Source: Taklimakanibacter lacteus
GTDB lineage: Bacteria; Pseudomonadota; Alphaproteobacteria; Rhizobiales; Aestuariivirgaceae
Assembly (NCBI GenBank): GCA_003576695.1
Contig: QOZQ01000010.1
Coordinates: forward strand, 186,001 to 250,000
Direction of reading: 5' to 3'
Length of the DNA: 64,000 bases
A model generated the notes under the pieces. It saw nothing but the letters and a program-made list of their open reading frames with translations, did not search any database and was not told where the DNA came from. Of the stretch, positions 23,722 through 33,053 are shown piece after piece. Position numbers and translations under genes: made by a program. How positions within the stretch are numbered: the first letter of the stretch is position 1; each line of letters opens with the position of its first letter.

Positions 23722-26487
23722 ATGGAAGACGGCTTCATTGGTCTCGCAATCCTGATCGGACTGGGCATTTTTTTCGCCCCGCTGATCCTTTCCATCGTGG
23801 CGCTGAGCCGGACCGGAGACCTGCGGCGCAAGATCACCGTGCTCGAAGGCAAGCTTGCTTCCCACCAGGCCGCTGGACCTGTGCCGGAGGCCGCGCCGGC
23901 TGCTGATGCGCCGTCTGCGGCGGCGACCGGCAAAGTGTGGGCCGAGGCCAGCCAGGTCGCGGATAAGCCGATTGCGGTGGAGCCGCCGCCCGAACCCGTC
24001 ATCGAGCAGCTGGAGCCGGTCGAAGCCTCCGGGGCGGTCGACGCCGCAGGTCCGCCGCCGCTGCCGCCTGCGGCGACGCGCGCCGGCATCGAAGAGCGGC
24101 TTGCCTCGCGCTGGCTTGTCTGGCTCGGCGCCGTGGCGCTGGTTTTCGCCGGCATCTTCCTCATCAAATACTCGATCGAGAATGCGCTGCTGACGCCCGC
24201 CATGCGCGCGACCTTCGGCCTGGTCCTCGGCATCGCGCTGACGGCTGCGGGCGAATGGCTGCGCCGCCGCCCGCTGCAGAAGCAGCTGGCGGCGGTGAAG
24301 CCCGATTACGTGCCGGGTGCGCTCACCAGCGCCGGTCTCTTCATCTCCTTCGCCAGCATCTATGCGGCCTATGGCCTGCTGGATCTTCTCAGTCCGACCG
24401 TCGCCTTCATCGGCCTCGCCATTGTGGCGCTGGTGGCCTTTGCGCTGGCGGCCCTCCACAGCCCGATCGTGGCGATCATTGGCCTGCTCGCGGGCTTCGC
24501 CACGCCGGGCCTCGTCTCCTCGAACGAGCCCAATGCCGCGATCCTGTTCGCCTATCTGGCGCTCATCGCCGCCGCCGCCTATGCCGTCGTCATCTATCGC
24601 GGCTGGGGCTGGCTGGCTTATGGCGCGACGATCGGCGGGCTCCTGTGGACCTGCGCCTGGATCCTGGGCGCGATGCAGGCGCGCGATCTCATGATCATTG
24701 CCGCCTTCCTGGCCGTGCTCAGCGCCGCCGCCATCTGGCTGGCGCTCAGACTCACGCCGGACGACGCGCCGGTCATCTGGGAAAAGCCGCACCAGCCGCA
24801 AGGACCTGAATTCAACGGCTGGCTGGCGGTGACGGGCAGTGTCGGCCTCATGGGCCTTGCTGCCTCATTTGCCAATGCGCCGATGGTGAGCCTCGTACTT
24901 GCCGCGATTGGCGCCGTGGCGCTCGCCTATGCCGGCCGGCGTTTCCAGCGCTTCGACGGCCTCATCGCCCATGCGGCGGCACTTCTACTCATCACGCTCC
25001 TTGTCTGGGACGTGCAAGACATTCTGGATAGGCAGCTCATTCACGACGGTAATGTTAATTTCTTTGCGATTAGCGCGCCACTATTTCCGCGGGAGGCCAA
25101 GAGTTTTGTCCTTTCTTATCTTTTCTCAGGCGCGCTGATCGCCGGTCTGGGGTTCTTCATGCTGCGCGGCAGCGCACGGCCGGCGGTCTGGGCCGGCATT
25201 TCTCTGCTCGGTGCCTTGCTCATCCTGGCCGCCGCCTATGCGAAGAGCCGCCTCTTCCCCATCTTCTTCACCACCGATCTTCTCTGGGCGCTCACCGCGA
25301 CGGCAGCCGCCGGCCTTGCCGTCACGCTGGCCGGCACCCTCAACAAGAAGCGGGAAGAGCGGCCCTATCGCCTGGCGCTCGGCTTCTATGCGGCGGCAGC
25401 CCTTGCCGGCGTCAGCTTCGCTTTCGCCTTCGTCTTCCATGAGGCCTGGCTTACCGTAGCACTTGCCTTGCAGCTTCCGGCACTCGCCTGGCTCGAGAAG
25501 ACGCTCGATCTCAAGGAACTGCGCAAGCTGGCGCTCGCCGTCGCCGCCGTCATCCTGGCGCGGCTCGCGCTCAACCCCTATGTGCTGAGCTACGAGACCA
25601 ACCACGCCCTGGGCACCCAGTGGATCCTCTATGGCTATGGCATTCCCGCACTCGCCTTCTTCGTGGCGGGCTGGATGTTCAGGCAGCGGCTGAATGATCT
25701 CACCGTCACCGTCATGGAAAGCGGTGCCTTCGTCTTCGCGCTTCTCCTTGTGGCGCTGGAGATCAGGATATTCACCGAGGGCCGGATCGCGTCGGAAGAG
25801 GTGGGCCTGTTCGAGCTGTCGCTCCATACGCTGGTGTGGCTCGCCGCCGGCTGGTGGCGCTTGCGCAACTATGCCGCCTCCGGCCGGGCGGTCGACAAAT
25901 GGTGGGCGATCATCCTGATCGGCCTGGGCCTTGCCGGCGTCATCATCGGGCAGTTCCTCGTCCTCAACCCGCTCTTCAGCTATGAGAGCATCGGCAACTA
26001 TCCGATCTTCAACCAGCTGCTGGTCGCCTATCTGGCGCCGGCCGTGCTGATCGGCCTCATCGGCTACACGGCGCCCCCGGTCGCCGGGTTGCCGCAGCTG
26101 CGCATCGTCTTCTTTGCCATGGCGCTGACCCTCATCCTCACCTGGGTCACGCTCGAGACCAAGCGTGCCTTCCAGGGACCGGTGCTCGACCTCTGGGCCA
26201 AGACTGATGGCGAGTACTACGCTTATTCGGTGGTCTGGCTGATCTCGTCCCTGGTTCTGCTGGGCATCGGCCTGTGGCGAAAGGCGCCATGGCTGCGGCA
26301 TGGGGCGCTTGCCATCCTTATCCTGACCGTCTGCAAGGTGTTCCTTTCCGACATGGCGGCACTCGGCGGTCTTTACCGGGTGGCCTCGTTTCTGGGGCTC
26401 GGCCTGTTCCTGGTGGGAATCGGTTACATCTATCAACGTTATGTTTTCACAGGGAAAAAAGCTGACGAGAACGTGGCGAAAGCGTAG
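23722..26487 (+). CDS. DUF2339 polytopic membrane protein
   Basis: 921 residues. One N-terminal membrane helix (about 5-25) and a short coiled, Ala/Pro-rich linker (about 35-120) are followed by a long run of more than twenty hydrophobic segments to the C-terminus (ending YIYQRYVFTGKKADENVAKA). This is the DUF2339 layout. Function is unknown; a role in envelope or transport is only a guess. No clear ribosome site is seen before the ATG at 23722. Confidence 0.87.
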   Translation: MEDGFIGLAILIGLGIFFAPLILSIVALSRTGDLRRKITVLEGKLASHQAAGPVPEAAPAADAPSAAATGKVWAEASQVADKPIAVEPPPEPVIEQLEPVEASGAVDAAGPPPLPPAATRAGIEERLASRWLVWLGAVALVFAGIFLIKYSIENALLTPAMRATFGLVLGIALTAAGEWLRRRPLQKQLAAVKPDYVPGALTSAGLFISFASIYAAYGLLDLLSPTVAFIGLAIVALVAFALAALHSPIVAIIGLLAGFATPGLVSSNEPNAAILFAYLALIAAAAYAVVIYRGWGWLAYGATIGGLLWTCAWILGAMQARDLMIIAAFLAVLSAAAIWLALRLTPDDAPVIWEKPHQPQGPEFNGWLAVTGSVGLMGLAASFANAPMVSLVLAAIGAVALAYAGRRFQRFDGLIAHAAALLLITLLVWDVQDILDRQLIHDGNVNFFAISAPLFPREAKSFVLSYLFSGALIAGLGFFMLRGSARPAVWAGISLLGALLILAAAYAKSRLFPIFFTTDLLWALTATAAAGLAVTLAGTLNKKREERPYRLALGFYAAAALAGVSFAFAFVFHEAWLTVALALQLPALAWLEKTLDLKELRKLALAVAAVILARLALNPYVLSYETNHALGTQWILYGYGIPALAFFVAGWMFRQRLNDLTVTVMESGAFVFALLLVALEIRIFTEGRIASEEVGLFELSLHTLVWLAAGWWRLRNYAASGRAVDKWWAIILIGLGLAGVIIGQFLVLNPLFSYESIGNYPIFNQLLVAYLAPAVLIGLIGYTAPPVAGLPQLRIVFFAMALTLILTWVTLETKRAFQGPVLDLWAKTDGEYYAYSVVWLISSLVLLGIGLWRKAPWLRHGALAILILTVCKVFLSDMAALGGLYRVASFLGLGLFLVGIGYIYQRYVFTGKKADENVAKA

Positions 26488-26509
26488 CGATTGTTTCAGT
26501 ACAAATGTT

Positions 26510-26539
26510 TTGCCTTGAACTTGCAGCTCCAGCTACAAC
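26510..26539 (+). promoter_or_regulatory. Possible promoter of the nitrilase-family gene
   Basis: TTGCCT (26510-26515), 18-base spacer, TACAAC (26534-26539), about 60 bases before the ATG. The boxes are moderate matches only. Confidence 0.3.
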
Positions 26540-26601
26540 ATCCCCCGAGTCAGGCAGGAAACTATAACGTTGCGTAAGAAATCAGCGAGGTTCTAGCGAT
26601 C

Positions 26602-27510
26602 ATGACGCCTTTCGCCATTGCCGGCATTCAGATGCAGCTGGGCCACGGCTCCAACATCGATGCCATGCGCCAGCGGATCGATCTGACCATGCACCTGTTC
26701 CCCTGGGTGCAGATGGTGATGTTCTCCGAGCTCGCCTGCTACGGGCCCCTGCTGCAATATGCCCAGCCGCTGCCGGGAGCGGCGGAAGACGCGTTCCGCG
26801 ATATCGCCCGTCATCACCGCATCTGGATCATTGACGGCTCCATGTATGAGCGCCGCGACGGCGGCATCTTCAACACCACCTCGGTCATCAATCCGGAGGG
26901 AGAAATCGTCGGCCGCTACCGCAAGATGTTCCCCTTCCTGCCGCTCGAGCAGGGAGTCCAGGCCGGCAAGGAGTTCTTCACCTTCGATATCGAAGGCGTC
27001 GGCCGGTTCGGCATCCTCAACTGCTATGACATCTGGTTCCCCGAGACCGCGCGCCAGCTCACCGCCATGGGCGTCGATGTCATCCTGCATCCGGTGATGA
27101 CCCACACGATCGACCGCGATGTCGATATCGCCATCAGCCACGCCACCTCGGCGATGATGCAGTGCTACATCTTCGACGTGAACGGCCTGGGCGCCGGCGG
27201 CAATGGCCGCTCCTGCGTCTTCGACCCGTCCGGCCACGCGCTGTTCATGGGCGATGCGACCGAGCAGATCATCCCGATCGAGATCGACATGGAGCTGGTG
27301 CGCCGCTCGCGCGAGCGTGGCATCAGGGGCCTGGGCCAGATGGCCAAGAGCTTCCGCGACCGCGCCGCGGACTTCCCGGTCTATGATCGCGAGCGCTTCG
27401 ATGCGAGCTATCTCGATTCATTGGGTGCGCTCGCCACGCCGCGCCGCGTCGATGCGCCGGCGCCGAAGAACGTGCACACGCTTCCCGTGCGCCGCAGCTT
27501 CGTGAATTAG
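26602..27510 (+). CDS. Carbon-nitrogen hydrolase (nitrilase superfamily)
   Basis: 302 residues with the Glu-Lys-Cys triad: E43 in MFSELACYGP, K108 in RYRKMFPFLP and C141 in ILNCYDIWFPE. The family hydrolyses amides, nitriles or N-carbamoyl compounds in the cytoplasm; the exact substrate is not evident. It stands alone, converging with the GGDEF-EAL gene whose stop overlaps its last bases. Confidence 0.88.
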   Translation: MTPFAIAGIQMQLGHGSNIDAMRQRIDLTMHLFPWVQMVMFSELACYGPLLQYAQPLPGAAEDAFRDIARHHRIWIIDGSMYERRDGGIFNTTSVINPEGEIVGRYRKMFPFLPLEQGVQAGKEFFTFDIEGVGRFGILNCYDIWFPETARQLTAMGVDVILHPVMTHTIDRDVDIAISHATSAMMQCYIFDVNGLGAGGNGRSCVFDPSGHALFMGDATEQIIPIEIDMELVRRSRERGIRGLGQMAKSFRDRAADFPVYDRERFDASYLDSLGALATPRRVDAPAPKNVHTLPVRRSFVN

Positions 27511-29666
27511 GCCTCCTCCAGCACCTTCGGCCTGATCTCGGATGCCGGCATCGGCCGGTTGAAATAGAACCCCTGCAGGAGCTCGCAGCCCGCGAGGCGC
27601 AGGAACTTGGCCTGGAACTCGTCCTCGATGCCTTCGGCCGTCACTCTCAGCCCCATCGAGCGGGCGATGGCAATGGTGCCCTGGACCAGCTGCTGTACAT
27701 TGGCGTTGATCGTGATGTCGGCGCAGATCGAGCGGTCGAGCTTCAGCCGGTCAAAGGGGAAGGTGCGCAGATAGCCGATGCTTGAATAACCGGTGCCGAA
27801 ATCATCGAGTGCGATCGAAATGCCGCGTTCCTTCAGCCGCCGCATGACCTCGAGGGCGATGTCGGGCTCGATCATCAGATGTCGCTCGGTGATCTCGAGC
27901 TCGAGACGGTCGGCCGGAAAGCCGGTTTCGGCGAGCGCCTGGCCGACCATCTCCTCGAAGCGCGGATTGCGGAACTGCACCGGCGACACGTTCACCGAAA
28001 GGTGGAATGCCGGCCAGGCGAGGGCATCCATGCAGGCGCGGCGCAGCACGTAGTTGCCGAGGACATCGATGAGCCCGCCTTCCTCGGCAAGCGCGACGAA
28101 GATATCTGGTCTGATCACGCGTCCGTCGAACATCGTCCAGCGGGCCAGCGCCTCCACTCCCTTGGCCTCATGCGTCGCCGCATCGACGATGAGCTGATAG
28201 TTGACCGACACTTCGCCCGCCCCCAACGCCTCGCGCAAGTGATGGGTGAGGGCGGCGCGCTCCTGCATGCGCGCATCGATATTGGCGTCGTAATTGGCGA
28301 TGCGGTTGCCGCCGAGCTTCTTGGCTTCATACATGGCGATGTCGGAGCGGCGCAGCAGCTCGTGGATGGTCGTATCCATGGAGCAGCCGGCAGCGATGCC
28401 GACGCTGGTGCCGAGCCGGAGCTCGCCCTTGGGCGTCCTGAGCGGCTCGCGCAGGAATTCGATGAGCTGCTCGGCCACCTTGCGGCCGGTCTGCAGGGCT
28501 TCGGGACCGGTGGAAAGGAAGGCGAACTCATCGCCACCGACGCGCGCCAGCACTCCCTTGCCGGCCGTGATGTGGCTGAAGCCGGCGGCGCAGCCGAGCA
28601 ATGCCCGGTCGCCGGCGAAATGGCCATGCGTGTCATTCACGTCCTTGAAGCCATCGAGGTCGAGGAAGACGACGCATACATCGTGCTGCATGCGCAGCGC
28701 CTTCTCGCCGCCGATCGGCGTGGCGAGCAGGGAAGCGCGGTTGGGCAGGCCGGTGAGGAAGTCATGCGAGGCGGCATGCTCGGCCTCCTCCTGGCTGCGC
28801 ATCGTGGCGCGCAGGTTGCTCCAGGCGGTGAAGACGACGGCCATCATGATCAGCGACAGCAAGGCGAGAATGGTCGAGACGACAGGGTGGATGGTGGCGA
28901 GCGCATTGGAGCCATGCGTTCGGATCGACCAGACAAGCCGCCCGATCGGCTGGTCGGAGGGATCGCTGAGGACGACGCTCTGCTCGGCCGGTGTCTGCGC
29001 ATCTGCGAAGGCGAAGCCGGTAATGACGAATTCTTCGCCGAGACGGCGCACGGTCGCGGTTGTCAGATGCCTGGCAATCACCAGCATCCGCTTCTGGCCG
29101 GGTTCGAGCGGAATGCCGTAGGAGAACGGCACGACAGGTCCGGCGACGGCCGCCGCGATTCCGTCCGGGGTCTTGAAGAAGCCGCTGGACGAGGCATACA
29201 GGCCCGGCGGACCATCGCTGCGCTTGAGGATGAGAGCAAGCGCCGGGCCGAAATAGTCCCGGGACGAGATGGCGAGTGATTGGCCGTCGCGCAGCGCGAA
29301 CAGGTCCTTGCCGTTCTCATCGATCAGGAATGCGGTGTCGAAGATGATCCCGGTCGAGGTGGAATCGGCGTAGCTGCTTTGCACGAAGTCCGGATTGGGG
29401 ACGCCAAAGAGGCTGGTCGCCGCGTCGTCCCAGCGGGCATAGTCCTGATGGCCGTCATGCAGCTTGCGGATGAATGATTTGACCGCCGCTTCGGCGGTCT
29501 GCCGGGTCAGCTTCCGGTCGGTACGGTCGACCTCGTCGGCGAGATGGTTCAGCGAATAGAAGACGACGGCGATCGTCGCGAGGAGCGCTGCCCCCGCCAA
29601 TAGCGCCATCCAGAATTCGAGTGTCCCCTTGCGCCCGAAGCGCGCCAGAATTGCGCGGAAATCCAT
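27507..29666 (-). CDS. CHASE4-GGDEF-EAL membrane protein (cyclic-di-GMP turnover)
   Basis: 719 residues. An N-terminal membrane helix (about 18-42) and a second one (about 258-280) enclose a periplasmic CHASE4 sensor (DRTDRKLTRQ ... YARWDDAATSLFG). The GGDEF domain (about 295-455) keeps RVGGDEFAF and so should make c-di-GMP; the EAL domain (about 470-715) keeps GVEALARW, ELEITERHL, LDDFGTGYSS and QGFYF and so should degrade it. Both active sites look intact; which activity dominates cannot be read. Its stop overlaps the converging nitrilase gene by four bases. Confidence 0.93.
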   Translation of the reverse strand: MDFRAILARFGRKGTLEFWMALLAGAALLATIAVVFYSLNHLADEVDRTDRKLTRQTAEAAVKSFIRKLHDGHQDYARWDDAATSLFGVPNPDFVQSSYADSTSTGIIFDTAFLIDENGKDLFALRDGQSLAISSRDYFGPALALILKRSDGPPGLYASSSGFFKTPDGIAAAVAGPVVPFSYGIPLEPGQKRMLVIARHLTTATVRRLGEEFVITGFAFADAQTPAEQSVVLSDPSDQPIGRLVWSIRTHGSNALATIHPVVSTILALLSLIMMAVVFTAWSNLRATMRSQEEAEHAASHDFLTGLPNRASLLATPIGGEKALRMQHDVCVVFLDLDGFKDVNDTHGHFAGDRALLGCAAGFSHITAGKGVLARVGGDEFAFLSTGPEALQTGRKVAEQLIEFLREPLRTPKGELRLGTSVGIAAGCSMDTTIHELLRRSDIAMYEAKKLGGNRIANYDANIDARMQERAALTHHLREALGAGEVSVNYQLIVDAATHEAKGVEALARWTMFDGRVIRPDIFVALAEEGGLIDVLGNYVLRRACMDALAWPAFHLSVNVSPVQFRNPRFEEMVGQALAETGFPADRLELEITERHLMIEPDIALEVMRRLKERGISIALDDFGTGYSSIGYLRTFPFDRLKLDRSICADITINANVQQLVQGTIAIARSMGLRVTAEGIEDEFQAKFLRLAGCELLQGFYFNRPMPASEIRPKVLEEA

Positions 29667-29853
29667 TGCCTTGCCTTGCCCCGATGCGACAGGCTAGCGG
29701 CTCGCCGTGACTAAATGATTAGTGACTTGTCTGAAAACTCGGATGTGCCGGAAGATTTTGTTAACACCTGCGCCCGCTATGGGGTGTGCCGGCTGGATGA
29801 CGGCAACCTTGGCGTGATGCGGGCCGCATATCGAGGTTGGAGCCTGTTTGGCC

Positions 29854-30474
29854 TCAGCGTGCGCGCTTCAGGGCCGGCCGCTCGGCGCAGCGCTGCTTCC
29901 ACGCCGCCACGCGCGGATGATCGCCGAGCGAGATGCCGAGGCTCGTGCCGAATATCAGCCCGCCGGAACAGGCGACATCGACCAGCGTGAAATCGCCGAG
30001 CATGTATTCGCGCTTGGCCAATCGCGTTTCGAGCGCATCGAGGCAGCGCTGGAACTGCGACAGGCTATAGTCGCCGGCAGCGCGGCTGCGGTCCGCCGGG
30101 TCGTATGACACGGGCGTATCCGCTCCGTGATAGAGATACTGCATCATATGGGCGCCGAGTTCGACAAAGGCCCAGACGGTCCATGACATCGCATCCGCGT
30201 GCTCCTGGCTGCCGGGTGCGGGCCACAGACGGCGCGATACGCCATAGGTGTCGCCCAGATGCAGGATGATGGCGCCCGACTCGAAGAAGCTGCACCCGCC
30301 ATCGACCAGCGCCGGCACCTTGCCCATGGGATGCAGCGCCAGATGGCGAGCCGACAGGTTTTCGCCTTTGCCGGCGTCGAGGGCGACATAGTCATAGGGC
30401 ACAGCGAGCTCTTCGAGCACCCAGGAGATGCGTGTGCCCGAACTGCGTGGCCATGAATGAAGCTGGATGACCAT
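29854..30474 (-). CDS. Glutathione S-transferase family protein
   Basis: 206 residues. The thioredoxin-like N-terminal domain (MVIQLHSWPRSSGTRISWVLEEL ... MGKVPALVDGG ... FFESGAIILHL) contains the usual cis-Pro and Glu-Ser of the glutathione site; the helical C-terminal domain has the FTLVDVACSGGL N-capping box. A GGGAGG ribosome site precedes the ATG. It lies 15 bases after the stop of the ATP-grasp gene on the same strand, so the two probably form one operon. Confidence 0.88.
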   Translation of the reverse strand: MVIQLHSWPRSSGTRISWVLEELAVPYDYVALDAGKGENLSARHLALHPMGKVPALVDGGCSFFESGAIILHLGDTYGVSRRLWPAPGSQEHADAMSWTVWAFVELGAHMMQYLYHGADTPVSYDPADRSRAAGDYSLSQFQRCLDALETRLAKREYMLGDFTLVDVACSGGLIFGTSLGISLGDHPRVAAWKQRCAERPALKRAR

Positions 30475-30489
30475 GGTGGCCTCCCTGGT

Positions 30490-31947
30490 TCAGAACATCT
30501 TGTTGGCGCTGTCCATCGGCGGCGGTGTCGGCGCCGACGAGCCTTCGAGCGGGATTGCCGCGAATTGCCTGTAGAGCGCATCGACCCAATGCCTGGCGCG
30601 GTCCTTCAGCTTGCGGTCATCGGTCTGCATGCGCCCGCGCGACACCAGTATGCCCATATCGGCGCCGTGATAGCGGTAATCGCCGGCGGTATAGACGCGC
30701 AAATAGAAGGCCTCGTTCTCGCCCGACACCAGGAACCAGTCGATCGACTTGCGGATGAGCGAGATATTCCCATCATCGTTCATCTGCCAGATGCCGGAAG
30801 CCGGCGCCTTGGTGATCATCTCGACCCGATCGACCGGGTATTTGAGGATGAGCTGGCTCCAATTGTCATATTCGGTCCAGCGCTTCTGCACTTGCGCCGG
30901 GTCGATCTCCCAGTCGACATCCATGAATTCGAGCATGTGGAAGAGGTAGATCGGGCAACCGCCATAGGTCGAGGTGATGAGATTGGTGAGGGGGGAGGCA
31001 CCCGAGACCCGCGGATTGATCTCGCCCAGATAGACTTCCCGCGTATCGGTATCGATGAGGAAGTCCATGCAGAAGGCGCCCTTGTAGCCCGCCTTGTAGA
31101 GCCGGTCGCCGAGCTTCTGCGCCATGCGCGTGACGGCCCGGCGCTCCTTGTCGAGGCCGCCGACAAAGACGTCATTGCCGCACCAGCCGCCCTTGTAAGG
31201 GGTCACCTCGGTGAAACCGGTAATGTCGGTCTGGAGCGGGCCGACCAGGGTTCCATGCCTTGTCGCCACCGCCTCGACGGTGCCGGGCAGGTGATTGATC
31301 CGGCGCATGACCTTGAGCTGCTCGCCCTCGATCTTGTCGTGATATTTGTTCCAGTCCGCCGCGCTCTTGATGAAGAAGGTGGTGCGGCCGGAATCGCCAT
31401 AGGGCGTCTGGACCACCAGGTCGGTGCCCAGCTTCGCCTTCTGAGCAAGCTTCAGGAGTTCCGCGTAAGTCTTTGCTTTACCGAGCACATTTGGAGCGCT
31501 CTTGATGCCGGCTTCGTTGCCGAGCTGGGTGGTGACGATCTTCGAGTCGATATGCTTGCGCAATTTGACGGGCGGCAGCGCGATCTTGAGGCCGAGTTCC
31601 CTGGCGATCTTCTCGGTCTCCTCGTCGAGCATCACCAGGATGAGCAGGCCCTTGCCGCGCTCGGCGATCCGGGCCCGGACCTCCTTGTGGCGCAGCAGAT
31701 AGTTGTTCACATCCTCGATCGAGCGGAACTCGTGCGGTCCATGCTCGCGCGGCACCGTGATCTTGGGATGGGTGCCGTCGAAACTGTCGAAGAAATTGAT
31801 GTATTCGAATTTGTTGATCCAGCGCCCGAGACCCAGAAGATTGTAGGGGGTAGGCGAGAGGAAATAGATCGGCGTCTGGTTGTGGCGGAAGAATTTGTAG
31901 ATATCTGAAAGGCTTGTGAGCTTTTGCCGCTTTACCCGTTTAGCCAT
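30490..31947 (-). CDS. Stand-alone ATP-grasp ligase of unknown substrate
   Basis: 485 residues from the ATG at 31947 (GGAGGG ribosome site). A pre-ATP-grasp domain (about 1-130) precedes the ATP-grasp fold: IVTTQLGNEAGIKSAP, a DLVVQTPYGDSGRTTFF loop with a Gly-rich Lys/Arg-type nucleotide segment, and the metal-binding LGEINPRVSGASPL near residue 315. Similar proteins are often labelled biotin carboxylase, but no biotin-carrier or carboxyltransferase gene is nearby, so that name should not be trusted. By family it activates a carboxylate with ATP and couples it to an amine, thiol or similar group. Its partner gene encodes a glutathione transferase. Confidence 0.75.
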   Translation of the reverse strand: MAKRVKRQKLTSLSDIYKFFRHNQTPIYFLSPTPYNLLGLGRWINKFEYINFFDSFDGTHPKITVPREHGPHEFRSIEDVNNYLLRHKEVRARIAERGKGLLILVMLDEETEKIARELGLKIALPPVKLRKHIDSKIVTTQLGNEAGIKSAPNVLGKAKTYAELLKLAQKAKLGTDLVVQTPYGDSGRTTFFIKSAADWNKYHDKIEGEQLKVMRRINHLPGTVEAVATRHGTLVGPLQTDITGFTEVTPYKGGWCGNDVFVGGLDKERRAVTRMAQKLGDRLYKAGYKGAFCMDFLIDTDTREVYLGEINPRVSGASPLTNLITSTYGGCPIYLFHMLEFMDVDWEIDPAQVQKRWTEYDNWSQLILKYPVDRVEMITKAPASGIWQMNDDGNISLIRKSIDWFLVSGENEAFYLRVYTAGDYRYHGADMGILVSRGRMQTDDRKLKDRARHWVDALYRQFAAIPLEGSSAPTPPPMDSANKMF

Positions 31948-32058
31948 GTGTTCCCTCCGACCGGGCTTATGGACGCCCGTTCCGGAAAGACTACGCAAAA
32001 ATGCCTAGAAAGGCCAAGAGGGTGTTTCCGGACGGGAGGGGCGAGGGCGACAAAAGCC

Positions 32059-32087
32059 TTGTCTTTAGCGGCCGCCTTGCCTATAAG
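32059..32087 (+). promoter_or_regulatory. Predicted promoter of rpsB-tsf
   Basis: TTGTCT (32059-32064), 17-base spacer, TATAAG (32082-32087). This places the start point near 32094 and gives a leader of about 130 bases. Confidence 0.6.
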
Positions 32088-32162
32088 CCGCCCCGTTAAC
32101 TCACACGCGAATGCGGGATGAAGGACATGGGAGCTTCGGTTCCCCTCATAGTTTTTCGTCCC

Positions 32163-32210
32163 TCCGGTGCCGGATCATCCGGTCACATCATTCGCGGCGG
32201 ATCAACCGGA
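32163..32210 (+). promoter_or_regulatory. Structured rpsB leader with competing CCGG stems
   Basis: Within the leader, TCCGG-TG-CCGGA (32163-32174) can fold on itself, while TCCGGT (32178-32183) pairs with ACCGGA (32205-32210), whose last bases abut the ribosome site AAAGGA. Alternative pairings among these CCGG arms could expose or hide translation start, as expected for ribosomal-protein autoregulation. This is inference from sequence only. Confidence 0.4.
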
Positions 32211-32225
32211 AAAGGAACTTAAGGC

Positions 32226-32990
32226 ATGGCTCTGCCGGAATTCACTATGCGCCAGCTCCTCGAAGCGGGCGTTCACTTCGGTCACCAGACCCACCGTTGG
32301 AACCCCAAGATGAAGTCATACATCTATGGGTCGCGCAACGGCATCCACATCATCGACCTCGCCCACACCGTGCCCTTGCTGCACCAGGCGCTCCTTGCCA
32401 TCTCGGACACGATCTCCCGCGGCGGCCGCGTGCTGTTCGTCGGCACCAAGCGTGCTGCCCAGGACGGCATCGCCGATGCGGCGAAGAAGTCGGCCCAGTA
32501 CTACATCAACTCGCGCTGGCTCGGCGGCACGCTGACCAACTGGAAGACGATCTCCAACTCGATCAAGCGCCTGCGCTCGCTCGAGGAAACCGTGTCGAAG
32601 GAAGGCCAGGGCCTGACCAAGCGCGAGCTGCTCACCCTCACGCGCGAGAAGGACAAGCTCGAGCAGGCGCTGGGCGGCATCAAGGACATGGGCGGCACGC
32701 CCGACATCCTGTTCGTCATCGACACCAACAAGGAGCAGCTGGCGATCAAGGAAGCCAACCGGCTGGGTATCCCGGTCGTCGCCATTCTCGACACCAACAG
32801 CGATCCCTCGGGCGTCACCTATCCGATCCCCGGCAATGACGATGCCGGCCGCGCCATCACGCTCTATTGCGATCTCGTCAGCCGCGCCTGCATCGAGGGC
32901 ATCTCGCAGGCCCAGCGCGGCGGTGGCCGCGACATCGGCGAATCCGAGAATCCGGTCGGCGAGGAGCTGCCGGAAGCGGCCAACGCCTGA
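32226..32990 (+). CDS. rpsB: 30S ribosomal protein S2
   Basis: 254 residues: [49 protein letters not shown] and [12 protein letters not shown] are characteristic S2 segments. The protein sits at the neck of the small subunit. It is followed by tsf, the universal order. The C-terminal extension ([15 protein letters not shown]) is acidic. Confidence 0.98.
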   Translation: MALPEFTMRQLLEAGVHFGHQTHRWNPKMKSYIYGSRNGIHIIDLAHTVPLLHQALLAISDTISRGGRVLFVGTKRAAQDGIADAAKKSAQYYINSRWLGGTLTNWKTISNSIKRLRSLEETVSKEGQGLTKRELLTLTREKDKLEQALGGIKDMGGTPDILFVIDTNKEQLAIKEANRLGIPVVAILDTNSDPSGVTYPIPGNDDAGRAITLYCDLVSRACIEGISQAQRGGGRDIGESENPVGEELPEAANA

Positions 32991-33005
32991 TCACTGATCA
33001 CGTGC

Positions 33006-33039
33006 CGAGTCCGTCGCTGGCGGCGGACTCGCAATTTTT
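33006..33039 (+). terminator. Hairpin with T-run between rpsB and tsf (attenuator)
   Basis: CGAGTCCG (33006-33013) pairs with CGGACTCG (33024-33031), followed by AATTTTT. In this position it would reduce, not abolish, read-through into tsf. Confidence 0.65.
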
Positions 33040-33053
33040 CCACGAGGACAATT

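Noticed and set aside
30490-31947. Biotin carboxylase subunit of acetyl-CoA carboxylase
   Set aside because: The ATP-grasp core is present, but the N-terminal region is atypical and there is no biotin carrier or carboxyltransferase gene nearby.
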